Assembly (NCBI GenBank): GCA_030145845.1
Contig: JAIXHJ010000015.1
Span: forward strand, 47,996-111,995
DNA from: Pseudomonadota bacterium
Lineage (GTDB): Bacteria; Pseudomonadota; Gammaproteobacteria; Pseudomonadales; Oceanobacteraceae
DNA: 64,000 bases
Direction of reading: 5' to 3'
Part shown: positions 22,433 through 30,407 of the stretch, piece after piece
Numbering within the stretch: position 1 is the first letter of the stretch
How the letters are laid out: each line of letters begins with the position of its first letter
Notes under the pieces: generated by a model
Database searches by the model: none
Seen by the model: the letters and a program-made list of their open reading frames with translations, nothing else
What the model was told of the DNA's origin: nothing
Made by a program: the position numbers and the translations under genes

Positions 22433-23055
22433 ATGCCCTGGACTTCGGAACACACTAAATGGCTCGTCGATACTGACGAGGGACGGAAGACCGCCGACGG
22501 CAAGAAGGTCGAGGTCTGGGAGTTCCGTCATGAGAACGACGAGGCAGTGCTCTCCACATGGGCGAAACACTTCCGAAATCATATTGCTTTGACGGCGAAA
22601 TAGATTGTTGGCACAGAGGGTGCGGGTGTTCTCGCGGGGAGTATCTATACCCTTCTTAATTGAAGTTGCAGCGTTGTTGACAGACACTCACAAACACATG
22701 ACATAGTATCTATGTTCACGAAGTGCTCAGAGGATTTGTTCGTTGGTCGCCTGCCTGCAACTCCAAGTTGTTTGGTATAAATACCACAAAGTTTTCCGAC
22801 CCCAAAGCTGCACTAGGTCCCAGCATACGCGCTGGCGATTTCGGCGACGATTTTCTTGAATATCTATTCGGCTACTGGGTTCCACGCACTCGCTATAGTG
22901 ACAAAACCATCCGGAACTAGTCGACAAAAGGCAGTCACATCGGCTTTCATATCGTCAAGGATGGCAAAGCCTCTTCGAAGGATAGGCTGGAGATCTTTGA
23001 AGTGAAGGCGCAATTCTCAGGAAAGAAGGCCAAGGCGAGACTTCAAGATATGTAG
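22433..23055 (+). pseudogene. Decayed nuclease-like gene (PD-(D/E)xK-like remnants)
   Basis: The start is ATG 22433 (MPWTSEHTKWLVDTDEGR), open to TAG 22601. Shifting frame near 22583 continues as HYCFDGEID and CSRGEYL, so a base has probably been lost. Farther on, frame 1 has GPSIRAGDFGDDFLEYLFGYWVPRTRYSDKTIRN, then TAG at 22918, then in the same frame STKGSHIGFHIV ... LEIFEVKAQFSGKKAKARLQDM up to TAG 23053. A G-S-x-x-G-F step followed by E-x-K looks like a PD-(D/E)xK nuclease core. The expected acidic residue after GS appears to be His. These pieces look like one gene with at least one frameshift and one nonsense codon. Family assignment is tentative. Confidence 0.55.
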
Positions 23056-23408
23056 TCAGTATTGGCGCTACGCTTTGAAGCCTGAGCCATACCTAATACT
23101 AACAATACAGCAGTCGCATTATCCGGTTATTCAACTGCTTTCAGTCTGTCAATTGGATAATCATAGAGACATCCAGCACCAACGGCCTTACCTCATAGAA
23201 ACAACCAATCAATAAACTAGGGTCCTCATTCAGGGTAGTTTGATGCCCCCTCGCCCTGAGCTACAAACTTTTTTGATGATCATTTTCCCTTCAAAAATAT
23301 AGACGAAAGTGTTTGTTGATCTCCTGATACACACAAACCAATTTGTTGATCGTTTTAAGGATTATTTGATCAACAAAGGATTTTATCCGACTAAGGTGCG
23401 TATTCCAG
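23056..23408. other. Non-coding, AT-rich spacer
   Basis: No frame with coding character was found on either strand in this 350-base stretch. Its only notable content is three TTTGTTGATC boxes near its right end, listed separately, and a loose CAGGG/CCCTG inverted pair around 23,237-23,265. Confidence 0.6.
23312..23377. promoter_or_regulatory. Three TTTGTTGATC boxes (two direct, one inverted)
   Basis: TTTGTTGATC occurs at 23312-23321 and again exactly 30 bp later at 23342-23351. Its perfect inverse GATCAACAAA is at 23368-23377, so the last two form a 10-bp inverted repeat with a 16-base gap. The helical phasing (30 bp) suggests cooperative binding by a regulator or transposase. The owner is unknown. 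Confidence 0.5.
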
Positions 23409-23838
23409 ATCACGGTTGCCACTGATTCCATGTGAAGCCTGCAGGTAGGCTGCACTGTTCTGTGCCTCGCGCAATCAGATGAATCGGCGGTTTGAACACC
23501 TCATCCAGATGGATGATCCAGTGCGCCATACTGGTGCGGCCACCTCGTGGCCCAGACGTTTGAATATCTGCTCTTGCCGTTAAAACGGCAGTACATCGGC
23601 ATATTTGGAGCTGATCAGGAGGCCAACAGAGCCGAGATGGCGCTGCATTTGCCCAGCAGGTGTGTCGGGCGAGCCGCAGCTCAATACGCTGACGCAGCAA
23701 AGCGCGATGAGGACACTTGGATGCAGACGCGCAGCAGGGGGGATCGTCTGCAACAGCTTCATTATTCTCCGGGAGTTGATCCCGCTGCTGATCGATCTCG
23801 ACTTGCAGTTCCGGCTCATCGAGGACGAAGGCCAAACA
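23409..23838 (-). pseudogene. IS66-family transposase (TnpC) remnant
   Basis: On the minus strand, fragments in more than one frame read SKYADVLPF, then RQEQIFKRLG, then SMAHWIIHLDEVFKPPIHLI. This order matches the KYADxLPLYRQExIFxRxG ... STMAxW region of IS66 TnpC. Upstream (higher coordinates), DEPELQVEIDQQRDQLPEN fits the region before it. Several frameshifts and deletions are present, and no catalytic triad can be followed. It is a decayed remnant. The long plus-strand frame running over it is an artefact. Confidence 0.55.
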
Positions 23839-23840
23839 CA

Positions 23841-23976
23841 AAAGTTACCAACTTTTTTTGTATGAAATTTTTCTATTACAGACCCTATCCGCCTAGAAAG
23901 TTACCAACTTTATTTTTTACTGTGTTATTTTTTAGCGGTAAAACAAGGCCTGGAAGGGGTTTTAGTTACCAACTTT
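23841..23976. promoter_or_regulatory. Three AAAGTT-N3-AACTTT palindromic boxes
   Basis: Perfect palindromes AAAGTT-ACC-AACTTT lie at 23841-23855 and 23897-23911. A third copy with a degenerate first arm (TTAGTT-ACC-AACTTT) lies at 23962-23976. Each is followed by a T-rich run. Centres are 56 and 65 bp apart. They lie immediately before the conserved part of the KAP NTPase and look like operators of that unit. Confidence 0.55.
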
Positions 23977-25358
23977 ATTTTGATACTACAAAAAGGACAC
24001 CTCTTACATTTCAGGGAGAAAATGGCCGAGATGAATTTCGTCGTGAGCAGATTGCCGACAAGGTTATTTCACTGCTCACGTCGGATATTGATATATCCCC
24101 AATGGTGATCGACGGCCATTGGGGCACCGGTAAAACCGAGTTCTGCCAAAAACTGATCAGCAAGTTTAAGGCAGAACATGAGAACTACCATTTGCTTTAT
24201 ATTGATGCCTTTCAGGCGGACCATGCCGACAATCCCCTGCTGACCATTCTTGCCGAAGTGCTAAGCCTGCTGCCGGATGGTGAGCAGAAACAGAGCCTGC
24301 GGAAAAAAGTTGTTCCGGTGGTTCGTTACGGCATTAATACTGTGTTTAAAGCTGGCGTGAGCCACCTGCTCAGAGAAAATGCCGACGACATTGCCGATGG
24401 TTTGGAAGAGCATCTGCAGGATGCTGCCAATAAAGCGATTAATGCCTCCGTTATGGCGATGCTGAAAGATCATGAAAATACTCAGAAGAATCTGGAAGCT
24501 CTGCAGATACTATTAGCTGAAGTCGCTGAAGAAACTCCTATTGTGATCTTTATTGATGAGCTGGACCGCTGCCGTCCTGACTTTGCAGTACAGATGCTCG
24601 AAGTCATCAAGCACATCTTTCATGTAGTAAACATTAAATTCGTATTGGCAACAAATACCGCACAGCTCAGAGCCGCCATTAACCACAGCTATGGCCCTGA
24701 CGTTGATGCTCAGCGCTATCTGGATAAATTTCTGAAATTCAGTTTTTGTTTACCCAACTTTATTCCAAACAATAGCAGCGAAAAAGCGCTGGCTTCAGTT
24801 GAACACTTCAATAACCTGGTCAGCATGAGTCCGGTATTGAGAGATACCGATCTCAATGATTTCAACAATGGAGTACACGGATTTACGACAACATTAATAA
24901 GCCACAATCAATTGTCGTTGCGCGAAACAGAAACCTTTATCCGCTATCTGGAAATTTTTCATACGCTCAGCAACGGCATGGCTACCAATATTATTTTTGG
25001 CCACACACTACTCCGGGTTCTGGGCGTATTTATTTTCTGTTTTAAAACTGACATCGCTGCAGCAATCCAAAGTAATAACGCTGATGCAAAACAGATAGCA
25101 GTGTTACTAGGCCTGAAGAACCTTGAGACTTTTCAAAGTGAGTCGCACCGACCTCTTCACACAGAGGTGATTGCTGCTTTGCTTGCTTCTGCATGTGTAT
25201 TAAACGCTGATACCTACAAACCCAATACAGAAGAATTACAGAAAGCAATTCAGGACTATGAATTTAGATACTTTAATCATCAAGGATTAAGGCAAGGTCA
25301 TGAGTTTGCTTCTGTCTTAAAAGCTATTGAAGTGTTAAATCTCGGAGGCCGCTTATGA
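23862..25358 (+). CDS. KAP-family P-loop NTPase
   Basis: A KAP-type STAND-like NTPase, about 498 aa from ATG 23862. Conserved sequence begins only near PLTFQGENGRDEFRREQIADKV (nt about 23,999). Everything before it overlaps the palindromic boxes and reads like translated non-coding DNA. There is no good start codon close by, so the true start is uncertain or mutated. Walker A is DGHWGTGKTEF (nt about 24,109-24,141) and Walker B is IVIFIDELDRCRPDF (nt about 24,541-24,585). The C-terminal third has hydrophobic helices. The stop overlaps the RhuM gene (ATGA). KAP NTPases often occur in phage-defence loci, so a defence role is a reasonable inference. Confidence 0.8.
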   Translation: MKFFYYRPYPPRKLPTLFFTVLFFSGKTRPGRGFSYQLYFDTTKRTPLTFQGENGRDEFRREQIADKVISLLTSDIDISPMVIDGHWGTGKTEFCQKLISKFKAEHENYHLLYIDAFQADHADNPLLTILAEVLSLLPDGEQKQSLRKKVVPVVRYGINTVFKAGVSHLLRENADDIADGLEEHLQDAANKAINASVMAMLKDHENTQKNLEALQILLAEVAEETPIVIFIDELDRCRPDFAVQMLEVIKHIFHVVNIKFVLATNTAQLRAAINHSYGPDVDAQRYLDKFLKFSFCLPNFIPNNSSEKALASVEHFNNLVSMSPVLRDTDLNDFNNGVHGFTTTLISHNQLSLRETETFIRYLEIFHTLSNGMATNIIFGHTLLRVLGVFIFCFKTDIAAAIQSNNADAKQIAVLLGLKNLETFQSESHRPLHTEVIAALLASACVLNADTYKPNTEELQKAIQDYEFRYFNHQGLRQGHEFASVLKAIEVLNLGGRL

Positions 25359-26389
25359 GCAATAAGGATTTACCCCATGCTCCGACCGGCGAGTTTCTGT
25401 TGTTCGCCTCCGACGACGGACGGGTGCGTATTAAATGTCGCTTTGAGGGTGACACTCTCTGGTTGTCGCAGGCCATGATGGCCGAGCTTTATCAGGTGAC
25501 ACCGCAAGCGATTACGCAGCATATCCGTTCGGTGTATGAAGAAGGCGAACTTGATCAAAACGCAACCTGTAAGGATTACTTACAAGTTCAGACAGAAGGC
25601 ACCCGTCAGGTAAGACGTAATGTCGGACATTACAGCCTGCCTATGATTCTGGCTGTCGGCTATCGCGTCCGCTCTACCCGCGGTACACAGTTCCGTAAGT
25701 GGGCAACCCAGACTCTTGAGGAATATATCGTCAAGGGATTCGTGATGGATGACGAGCGCCTGAAAAACCCTCCTGTTGGCAATTCCGTTGTTCCGGATTA
25801 CTTCGACGAATTACTGGAGCGGATACGGGATATCCGCGCCAGTGAGCGGCGCATATATCTGCGGGTCCGTGAAATTTTTGCATTGGCAGCCGATTACGAG
25901 CCATCGCTGAAAGAAACCACCCAATTCTTTCAGATCATCCAGAACAAACTGCATTACGCCTGTTCCGGCCACACCGCCGCCGAGTTGATCTATGAGCGCG
26001 CCGACGCCGACAAACCCAATATGGGTCTGACCAGCAGTAAAGGCGCCGAAGTGCGGAAAGGCGATGTCACCACGGCCAAGAATTACCTGAGCGAAACAGA
26101 AATCAAAGAGCTGAACCGGATTGTCATTATGTGGCTCGACTTTGCTGAAGATCAGGCAGAGCGCCGGCAACAGGTTTTTCTGCGTGACTGGCAAACCAAA
26201 CTGGACCAGTTTTTACAGTTCAACGACCGCAGCGTACTTGAAGGTGCAGGCCACATAAGCAAAAAGCAGGCAGAGGAAAAGGCATTCACCGAGTATGAAC
26301 GCTTTGCCGGGAAACGGCGCCAGCTGAAGGAGCAGCAGGGAGAACAGGACATTTCCTCCCTTCTGCAATGGCAGCCTCCGGAGAAATAA
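25355..26389 (+). CDS. RhuM family protein
   Basis: A 344-aa full-length member of the RhuM (virulence protein/filamentation-like) family. The N-terminal half has the HTH-like part (LWLSQAMMAELYQVTPQAITQHI) and GTQFRKWATQTLEEYIVKGF. The C-terminal half has ERIRDIRASERRIYLRVREIFA, SGHTAAELIYERAD and YLSETEIKELNRIV. The biochemical role of the family is not settled. Its genes are common in accessory islands and beside type I restriction genes. The 4-base overlap with the KAP NTPase gene makes a two-gene unit. No lesions seen. Confidence 0.88.
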   Translation: MSNKDLPHAPTGEFLLFASDDGRVRIKCRFEGDTLWLSQAMMAELYQVTPQAITQHIRSVYEEGELDQNATCKDYLQVQTEGTRQVRRNVGHYSLPMILAVGYRVRSTRGTQFRKWATQTLEEYIVKGFVMDDERLKNPPVGNSVVPDYFDELLERIRDIRASERRIYLRVREIFALAADYEPSLKETTQFFQIIQNKLHYACSGHTAAELIYERADADKPNMGLTSSKGAEVRKGDVTTAKNYLSETEIKELNRIVIMWLDFAEDQAERRQQVFLRDWQTKLDQFLQFNDRSVLEGAGHISKKQAEEKAFTEYERFAGKRRQLKEQQGEQDISSLLQWQPPEK

Positions 26390-26414
26390 CCTCCAGCCAT
26401 CCCGGGTCTGAGGA

Positions 26415-26793
26415 CTACAGCCAGCTCTGGTACAACCGGCCAGTCAGAGGTCGTATCTGCAGCGCCAGAGCACGCTGCCACCAGTTGTGCTCAGGTACAA
26501 CGGCGGCCATGGTGCTGATGAAGGTTCCGGCGCCGCGAAGATCAATGGTGCCGGTGCCACGTCAGTGGCTACTCGGGTTACGGCCTCTGCTACCGGTGCC
26601 CTCCTGCAGCCGCCACCACCGGAGGCGCTTCAGCAACGGACCGTCCGCTGCCCTCCAGTTCCCGCAGACGCTTTTCCAGCAGCCACACCCGGCGTTTCAG
26701 TCCGCCAGCTTTGACAAAGCCCACTACGCCCAGAATGGCAACAAACAGAAACAGTAAGGGAACAATCACCAGCAGGTGAATCAGCTCATCCAT
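26415..26793 (-). pseudogene. DUF2339 membrane protein, N-terminal remnant
   Basis: The minus-strand frame from ATG at 26793 reads MDELIHLLVIVPLLFLFVAI, then an arginine-rich coiled stretch (VWLLEKRLRELEG) and a Pro/Ala-rich linker, the usual start of large DUF2339 multi-TM proteins. It stops after 67 codons. A shifted frame continues the Pro/Ala linker, and another gives WWQRALALQ before a final stop near 26415. The many-TM body is missing. The remnant ends against the RhuM gene, as expected if the island insertion removed the rest. Confidence 0.6.
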
Positions 26794-26892
26794 AGCACCC
26801 GTCCATAAACCTCAGGGGCGAATTATTGACAAAGGCGGCCACTCGGAATATCAGGCCAGTTATTGAACCAGGTCAGAAAAGTGACCGCTGTC

Positions 26893-27330
26893 TTATGTCT
26901 GTTCACAGAGCAGGGCATACAAGGGCTGATTAATGTAGTAATTGCTGCGCCCGGCTTTTGCTTTCACTACCAAACCATGTTCCGTCAGGCAGATAATTTT
27001 CTGCTGCCGGACGACCATAAGTCCCTGCCGAAGGGCATGGATATAGTCCTGTACTTCCTTGGTTGCCAGAGTGACCGCGGCCTCCGTTAACTGGTGTGTT
27101 TTATACAACTCACAATGACTGGTAACGATATTCTCGATCCCGGAACTGTCTTTCGCTTCCTGCAGCGACACCGTATTAAGCAGAATAGCCTCATTGGGAA
27201 TTGTGGCTGCAACCCCTTTCAGTTCTGCCAGATAGCGGGGTGCTTCCGCTGTATTTTTCCACACTGCACGGGTTTCCAGCTGATAGTGTTATCCAACGGC
27301 AGTGAAGGAACGTGATAAGACGCCAGAGCG
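26893..27330 (-). pseudogene. Fic-family protein with Fic core deleted
   Basis: The minus-strand frame joins a Fic N-terminal region (YLAELKGVAATIPNEAILLNT, EAKDSSGIENIVTS, TKEVQDYIHALRQGL) directly to a Fic C-terminal winged-helix end (TEHGLVVKAKAGRSNYYIN). The central HPFxDGNGR AMP-transfer core is absent, so an internal deletion removed about 200 residues. Above 27264 the reading is shifted (LETRAVWKN follows out of frame from LPLDN), showing a second lesion. It is not functional as an AMPylase. Confidence 0.75.
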
Positions 27331-27420
27331 GATCCTGTGCTGTATGTATAAATTTCACTGAAATCTATACATATCCACCTCAATATCTATAAAAATTCTC
27401 ATTTCCCATATATGTGAAGT

Positions 27421-28320
27421 TCAGAACTGCCACTTCAGCCCGGCTTCCAGCCGGTACTGATCATAATCGGCGGCGCCGAGATTGGAGCGGTAGTCGTCGT
27501 AACGCAGCGTCAGCTCTGTGCTCCAGTCGGCACCCAGTTCCGCTTCGCCGGCAAGACCGGCGGCCAGCCGCCAGTCATGGCGGGAGTCGCCGATATCCAG
27601 GCGCGGATGCTGATAAGCGCGGTGCTCCGCACGGCCGAACAGACGTGCGGTGTACAGCCGTCCGGCCAGCGTCCAGTCGCGTTTCAGCGCCAGCCGGCCG
27701 ATGCCGGCGTGATAACTGTACTCGGGATTGTCTGCTGTCTCAGTTTTCCACTGCCAGTAACCGGTGAGGTAAAACGCGGTGCGGTCGAGAAAGCGGTAGA
27801 ACTGCAGACGCAGGGCTACACCGTCGCTGTCACGCCAGTCGTAGTCATTGAAATCCTTGCGCGTGGCATCCAGCTGGGCACGCAGATACCAGTCGCTGTT
27901 CACCATCCAGCCCAGTGACGGACTGACACGCTGCATCTGCAGAAAGGCATTGCCATCCAGTTCGGCATTGGCCAGCACCGCCGACACTTCGCTGATCAGC
28001 ACGCCGGCCTGATGGCGGAGACTGACGATCCCGGTGTGCAGGCGGGTGTCATAGTCGTTGTAGTTCTGCCAGCGGATGTCGTTGAGCAGATACAGGGCCC
28101 TGACCTTCCACTGCTCAGCAAACCGCTGGCTAAGCTCAAGCTTCAGATCCAGCACCGCCGCGGTATCACCCAGCCCGGCGTCTGTCTCCGCTTCCTCGAC
28201 TTCGACATTACTGTCGTACTCCGCCCCCGCACCCAGCGTCACGGCAAATTCGGCCTGCACCGGAGCGCACAGCAGGGCCGCTGTGATGACTGCCGGGCAG
28301 CATAATCGGTAAATGGTCAT
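27421..28320 (-). CDS. Outer-membrane beta-barrel protein
   Basis: A 299-aa protein with a signal peptide (MTIYRLCCPAVITAALLCAPVQA). Alternating amphipathic strands run through its length (e.g. WYLRAQLDATRKDF, AFYLTGYWQWKTET) and it ends in KWQF, a typical barrel C-terminus. It resembles the barrel domain of surface lipoprotein assembly modifiers (DUF560-like), but the assignment is by pattern only. It lies 42 bases downstream of the secreted subtilase gene on the same strand, so it may help that protease across or onto the outer membrane. Confidence 0.7.
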   Translation of the reverse strand: MTIYRLCCPAVITAALLCAPVQAEFAVTLGAGAEYDSNVEVEEAETDAGLGDTAAVLDLKLELSQRFAEQWKVRALYLLNDIRWQNYNDYDTRLHTGIVSLRHQAGVLISEVSAVLANAELDGNAFLQMQRVSPSLGWMVNSDWYLRAQLDATRKDFNDYDWRDSDGVALRLQFYRFLDRTAFYLTGYWQWKTETADNPEYSYHAGIGRLALKRDWTLAGRLYTARLFGRAEHRAYQHPRLDIGDSRHDWRLAAGLAGEAELGADWSTELTLRYDDYRSNLGAADYDQYRLEAGLKWQF

Positions 28321-28362
28321 CGTTTGTCTGCTCCGGGCGGCGCTTATCTGCCTGTCTCCGGA

Positions 28363-29817
28363 TTACCTGTTCTCTGCGTTAATCTCTGTCAGCCCCTGCA
28401 TCTGCAGCAGGCCGTAGCCATAGACCGTATCACGACCTGGCTCTCCCAGATCCAGTGCCGACTGCTGCAGCTGCTGCCGCTCAGCAGTGACATCCTGCGG
28501 CGGCCGGGTCGCCAGCGCCGCGGTGGTCAGGGCCGCCGCCAGTGACGTGCCGTCCATGCGGTACGTGCCGCCCTCACCGGCCACGGCCATGCCGACACCC
28601 GGCGCGGCTAATTCTACATGATCGCCACGCACCGCCCGGGTAAAAATCTGTTTGTTTCTGTCGACGGCGGTAACAGCCAGTACCGAATCATAGGCTGCCG
28701 GATAACGCGGGAAGGCGGCCCCGCCTTCGTTACCGACGGAGCTGATCAGCTGCACCCCCAGTTTACGCGCCTGTGTCAGCGCGGCTTCCAGTACCGGGTT
28801 CGGCGGTCCGGACAGTGACAGGTTCACCAGCCGGACCTGTTCCTGCAGCAGCCAGTCGAGACCGGTAATCAGCTGGGTTGCCGATGCCACCACCGGTCCC
28901 TGCGGGCTGCGGGCAAAGACGATGGCATTCACCAGCGTCGCCTGACTGAGCACACCGGCAGCACCACAGTCCGCTGCCCCGGCCATCACACTGGCCATGG
29001 CCGTACCGTGACGCTGATCAGGCTGACTGCCATCGGCGACGAAGGAACGCTGGAGCACGTCTGCCGTGTGCAGACAGGGGTGAGCCGTATCAATCGCCGA
29101 ATCCATCAGGCCGATGCGGCGCTGCGCCGGCAGCGGTGCCTGCAGGCCGGTCATGGCTGCCAATCCGGCCGCCGGCAGCGGTGGTTCAGACTCTGCGCTC
29201 TGCGGGCTGCTGTCAGCGTCGAGCTGGTACAGATGGTTGGGTGCCACGTCGAGGTCGGCATCCTCCGGCAGCGGCGCAAAGGTCACCAGAATCCCGCCCA
29301 GGGCTTCCAGCGGCTGCGTGGCCAGAATCGTCAGCCCCTGCGCCCGTGCCTGCTGTAACTGCTCTGCCGTCAGTACTTTGATGAACTGATCGGGCAGGGC
29401 ATCCAGTTCCAGATTATCCAGCCGCTCTTCCACATCCCACAGCTGGGTCAGTTCTTCTTCGCTGACATCTTCCGTGATGCTTTCGTCTTCTGCCGCCGAG
29501 GTTTTTTCCAGCAGGCGTTCCACCTGATTTTCCAGCGCATCCTCGAGCGCTTCATCCAGTTTTTCCTGCGCTGCCTGGCGCCGCTCCATCGCTTCTGCCA
29601 GCGCTTCCTGAGCCGCTTCAGCCGCCTCGTCTGCCGCCCGGTCGAGGCCGTCTTCCGCCGCCTCTTCGGCGTCGTCATCGAGATCGTCTTCCACTTCCTC
29701 TGCCACGCTGTCGTCCACACTATCCTCCACGTCGTCATCGGCGTGCAGAGGCAGACTCAGCAGGATCAGTAATAACAGGGGAAAAACAGATTTCACGGCA
29801 AACCTCAGTGTCAGCAT
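28363..29817 (-). CDS. Secreted subtilisin-like (S8) serine protease with acidic helical N-domain
   Basis: A 484-aa protein starting at ATG 29817 (an upstream extension of the frame lies over the divergent sigma gene). A signal peptide (residues 1-21) is followed by a very acidic, Ala/Glu-rich helical region (about 25-125; DDDVEDSVDDSVAEEVEDD). A subtilase domain follows with GLMDSAID (Asp), QRHGTAMASVMAG (His) and DGTSLAAALTTAAL (Ser). The acidic helix may act as a propeptide or spacer. It is transcribed away from an ECF sigma/anti-sigma pair, which may control it, and precedes a barrel gene in the same direction. Confidence 0.88.
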   Translation of the reverse strand: MLTLRFAVKSVFPLLLLILLSLPLHADDDVEDSVDDSVAEEVEDDLDDDAEEAAEDGLDRAADEAAEAAQEALAEAMERRQAAQEKLDEALEDALENQVERLLEKTSAAEDESITEDVSEEELTQLWDVEERLDNLELDALPDQFIKVLTAEQLQQARAQGLTILATQPLEALGGILVTFAPLPEDADLDVAPNHLYQLDADSSPQSAESEPPLPAAGLAAMTGLQAPLPAQRRIGLMDSAIDTAHPCLHTADVLQRSFVADGSQPDQRHGTAMASVMAGAADCGAAGVLSQATLVNAIVFARSPQGPVVASATQLITGLDWLLQEQVRLVNLSLSGPPNPVLEAALTQARKLGVQLISSVGNEGGAAFPRYPAAYDSVLAVTAVDRNKQIFTRAVRGDHVELAAPGVGMAVAGEGGTYRMDGTSLAAALTTAALATRPPQDVTAERQQLQQSALDLGEPGRDTVYGYGLLQMQGLTEINAENR

Positions 29818-29851
29818 GTAAGCTGGTAACACTATAAACGATAAGATCCCC

Positions 29852-29878
29852 ACTTTATTTCCACTTTGGGAATAAAGT
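29852..29878. promoter_or_regulatory. Inverted repeat in sigma/protease divergent promoter
   Basis: ACTTTATTTCC (29852-29862) and GGGAATAAAGT (29868-29878) are inverted with one mismatch and a 5-base gap. The repeat lies midway between the two divergent start codons, where a shared regulator would bind. Confidence 0.45.
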
Positions 29879-29901
29879 ACCGGACATGGCGTTGATCCAT
29901 C

Positions 29902-30390
29902 ATGAACAGCAAATATCAAGGGTTTCAGCAGCAACTGATACAGACGCTGCCGGCCATGCGCCGTTATTGCCTGGCCCTCACCGGCCAGCCCGATAACGCG
30001 GACGACCTCCTTCAGGCAACGGTTGAGCGGGCGCTCTCCCGTTGGCAGCAGTATCAGCCGGATACCCATTTCGACCGCTGGCTGTACCGTCTGTGCCGCA
30101 ACCTGTGGATTGATACTATGCGTCGCGAAAAACCATCTGACACCTTTACGGAAGAACACGAGCAGATGCTGACCGTCCCTGACACCGCCGACCAGCATGA
30201 AAATCTGGCCACCCTGCAACGGGTGCAGCAGCGTATGCAGAACCTGAACGAATCCCTGCGCACCGTGCTGTATCTGGTAGCAGTGGAAGGCCGCAGCTAT
30301 CAGGAAGCGGCAGACATTATGGATGTGCCGATTGGCACGGTAATGAGCCGTCTGTCGCGTGCGCGCCAGCAGCTGAGCAAAGCCCTGTGA
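29902..30390 (+). CDS. ECF-type RNA polymerase sigma factor
   Basis: A 162-aa sigma-70-family factor with regions 2 and 4 only. Region 2 includes ALTGQPDNADDLLQATVERAL and FDRWLYRLCRNLWIDTMRR. Region 4 has VAVEGRSYQEAADIMDVPIGTVMSRLSRARQQL, the HTH that reads the -35 element. The next gene encodes a membrane anti-sigma factor and begins 17 bases after the stop. The likely targets are its own operon and the divergent protease gene (inference from position). Confidence 0.92.
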   Translation: MNSKYQGFQQQLIQTLPAMRRYCLALTGQPDNADDLLQATVERALSRWQQYQPDTHFDRWLYRLCRNLWIDTMRREKPSDTFTEEHEQMLTVPDTADQHENLATLQRVQQRMQNLNESLRTVLYLVAVEGRSYQEAADIMDVPIGTVMSRLSRARQQLSKAL

Positions 30391-30407
30391 ATAAGGAGGA
30401 AATGCCC

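Noticed and set aside
23547..23861. N-terminal extension of the KAP NTPase frame back to 23547
   Set aside because: It runs antisense through an IS66 remnant and over palindromic boxes, and it has no protein-like features.
23841..23976. A short CRISPR-like array (three repeats with spacers)
   Set aside because: Only three copies, repeats of about 15 bp that are simple palindromes, unequal spacers of about 41-50 bp, and no cas genes.
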